A stretch of 64,000 bases of DNA from Bacteroidota bacterium (GTDB lineage Bacteria; Bacteroidota; Bacteroidia; NS11-12g; UBA9320), in NCBI GenBank assembly GCA_016124755.1, contig WGNA01000009.1:17697-81696 (forward strand), read 5' to 3'. Positions 63,878 to 64,000 of this stretch are shown here, piece by piece; the first letter of the stretch is position 1; every line of letters starts with the position of its first letter. Both the position numbers and the translations under genes were made by a program. The notes beneath the pieces were generated by a model. The model did not search any database, was not told the origin of the DNA, and saw only the letters and a program-made list of their open reading frames with translations.

Positions 63878-64000
63878 ATAATCGGATTTTCAAATTCAAA
63901 TGCGAAATAAGGCAAGGTTTTCAATTACTCAATTTGCCTTATTTTCAAATTCAAATATCAAAAACTTAATTTTCTGAATTCATCTCGAAGTTCGATGTAA

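Noticed and set aside
1..64000. tRNA or rRNA genes, integrase or transposase, plasmid or phage origin
   Set aside because: No cloverleaf, rRNA-like block or mobile-element enzyme was found on reading both strands; short or odd RNAs could still be missed by eye.

Overview
The window is a chromosomal stretch of a Bacteroidota bacterium, most likely Flavobacteriales-like. Several things point there. There are many secreted proteins with type IX secretion (T9SS) C-terminal sorting domains: type A at 3856, 16438, 40858 and 52089, and type B at 23340 and 26093. Phylum-restricted families are present (DUF2480, an IPExxxVDY-like protein, a PorT-like barrel). The fatty-acid block acpP-fabF-rnc lies beside pyk. 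Promoter elements of the Bacteroidota form (TTTG, then TAnnTTTG) occur, with almost no Shine-Dalgarno sites. I see no rRNA, tRNA, CRISPR array, prophage or transposase.

Layout. 1-5.4 kb, minus strand: a compact four-gene operon of two lamin-tail-domain surface proteins, a DcuC-family carboxylate transporter and an isoaspartyl dipeptidase cut by the window edge. The transporter's central loop carries about 180 extra residues made of three copies of a genomic repeat. 5.5-16.2 kb, mostly plus: a MocR-type regulator that has lost key PLP residues, a lipoprotein hydrolase with an SLC13 transporter, a 1215-aa secreted WD40-caspase-like protein, a Fic-family relic, and a TPR-adenylate cyclase. 16.4-27 kb: T9SS cargo, mnmE, a degenerate M48 peptidase, a frameshifted TlpA-like thioredoxin protein, and several lipoprotein or gliding-type surface proteins.

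26.6-30.2 kb, minus: a LOG-family hydrolase, a sodium:solute symporter and a glucosaminidase with four LysM repeats, apparently one operon. 30.4-33.3 kb: DsbD preceded by a stand-alone copy of its own N-terminal domain. 33.3-51.7 kb is mainly housekeeping: phosphopantetheinyl transferase, dcd, rnc-fabF-acpP, pyk, DUF2480, tamB divergent from tsaD, and a fluoride channel. 52-64 kb: a large T9SS protein, a di-heme lipoprotein with a PAS sensor enclosed by direct repeats of about 160 bp, three small membrane or secreted hypotheticals, a hybrid histidine kinase, and a repeat-rich tail with a frameshifted membrane gene and a 5'-truncated DinB-like gene.

Nothing here is convincingly a new multi-gene system. 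The most unusual signals are the repeat expansion inside the dcuC-like gene (with a matching hexamer repeat in dsbD), the regulator lacking PLP-site residues, the M48 homologue lacking a zinc ligand, and the two interspersed repeat families. Four frameshifted or decayed genes suggest ongoing gene loss or, for the homopolymer case, assembly error.
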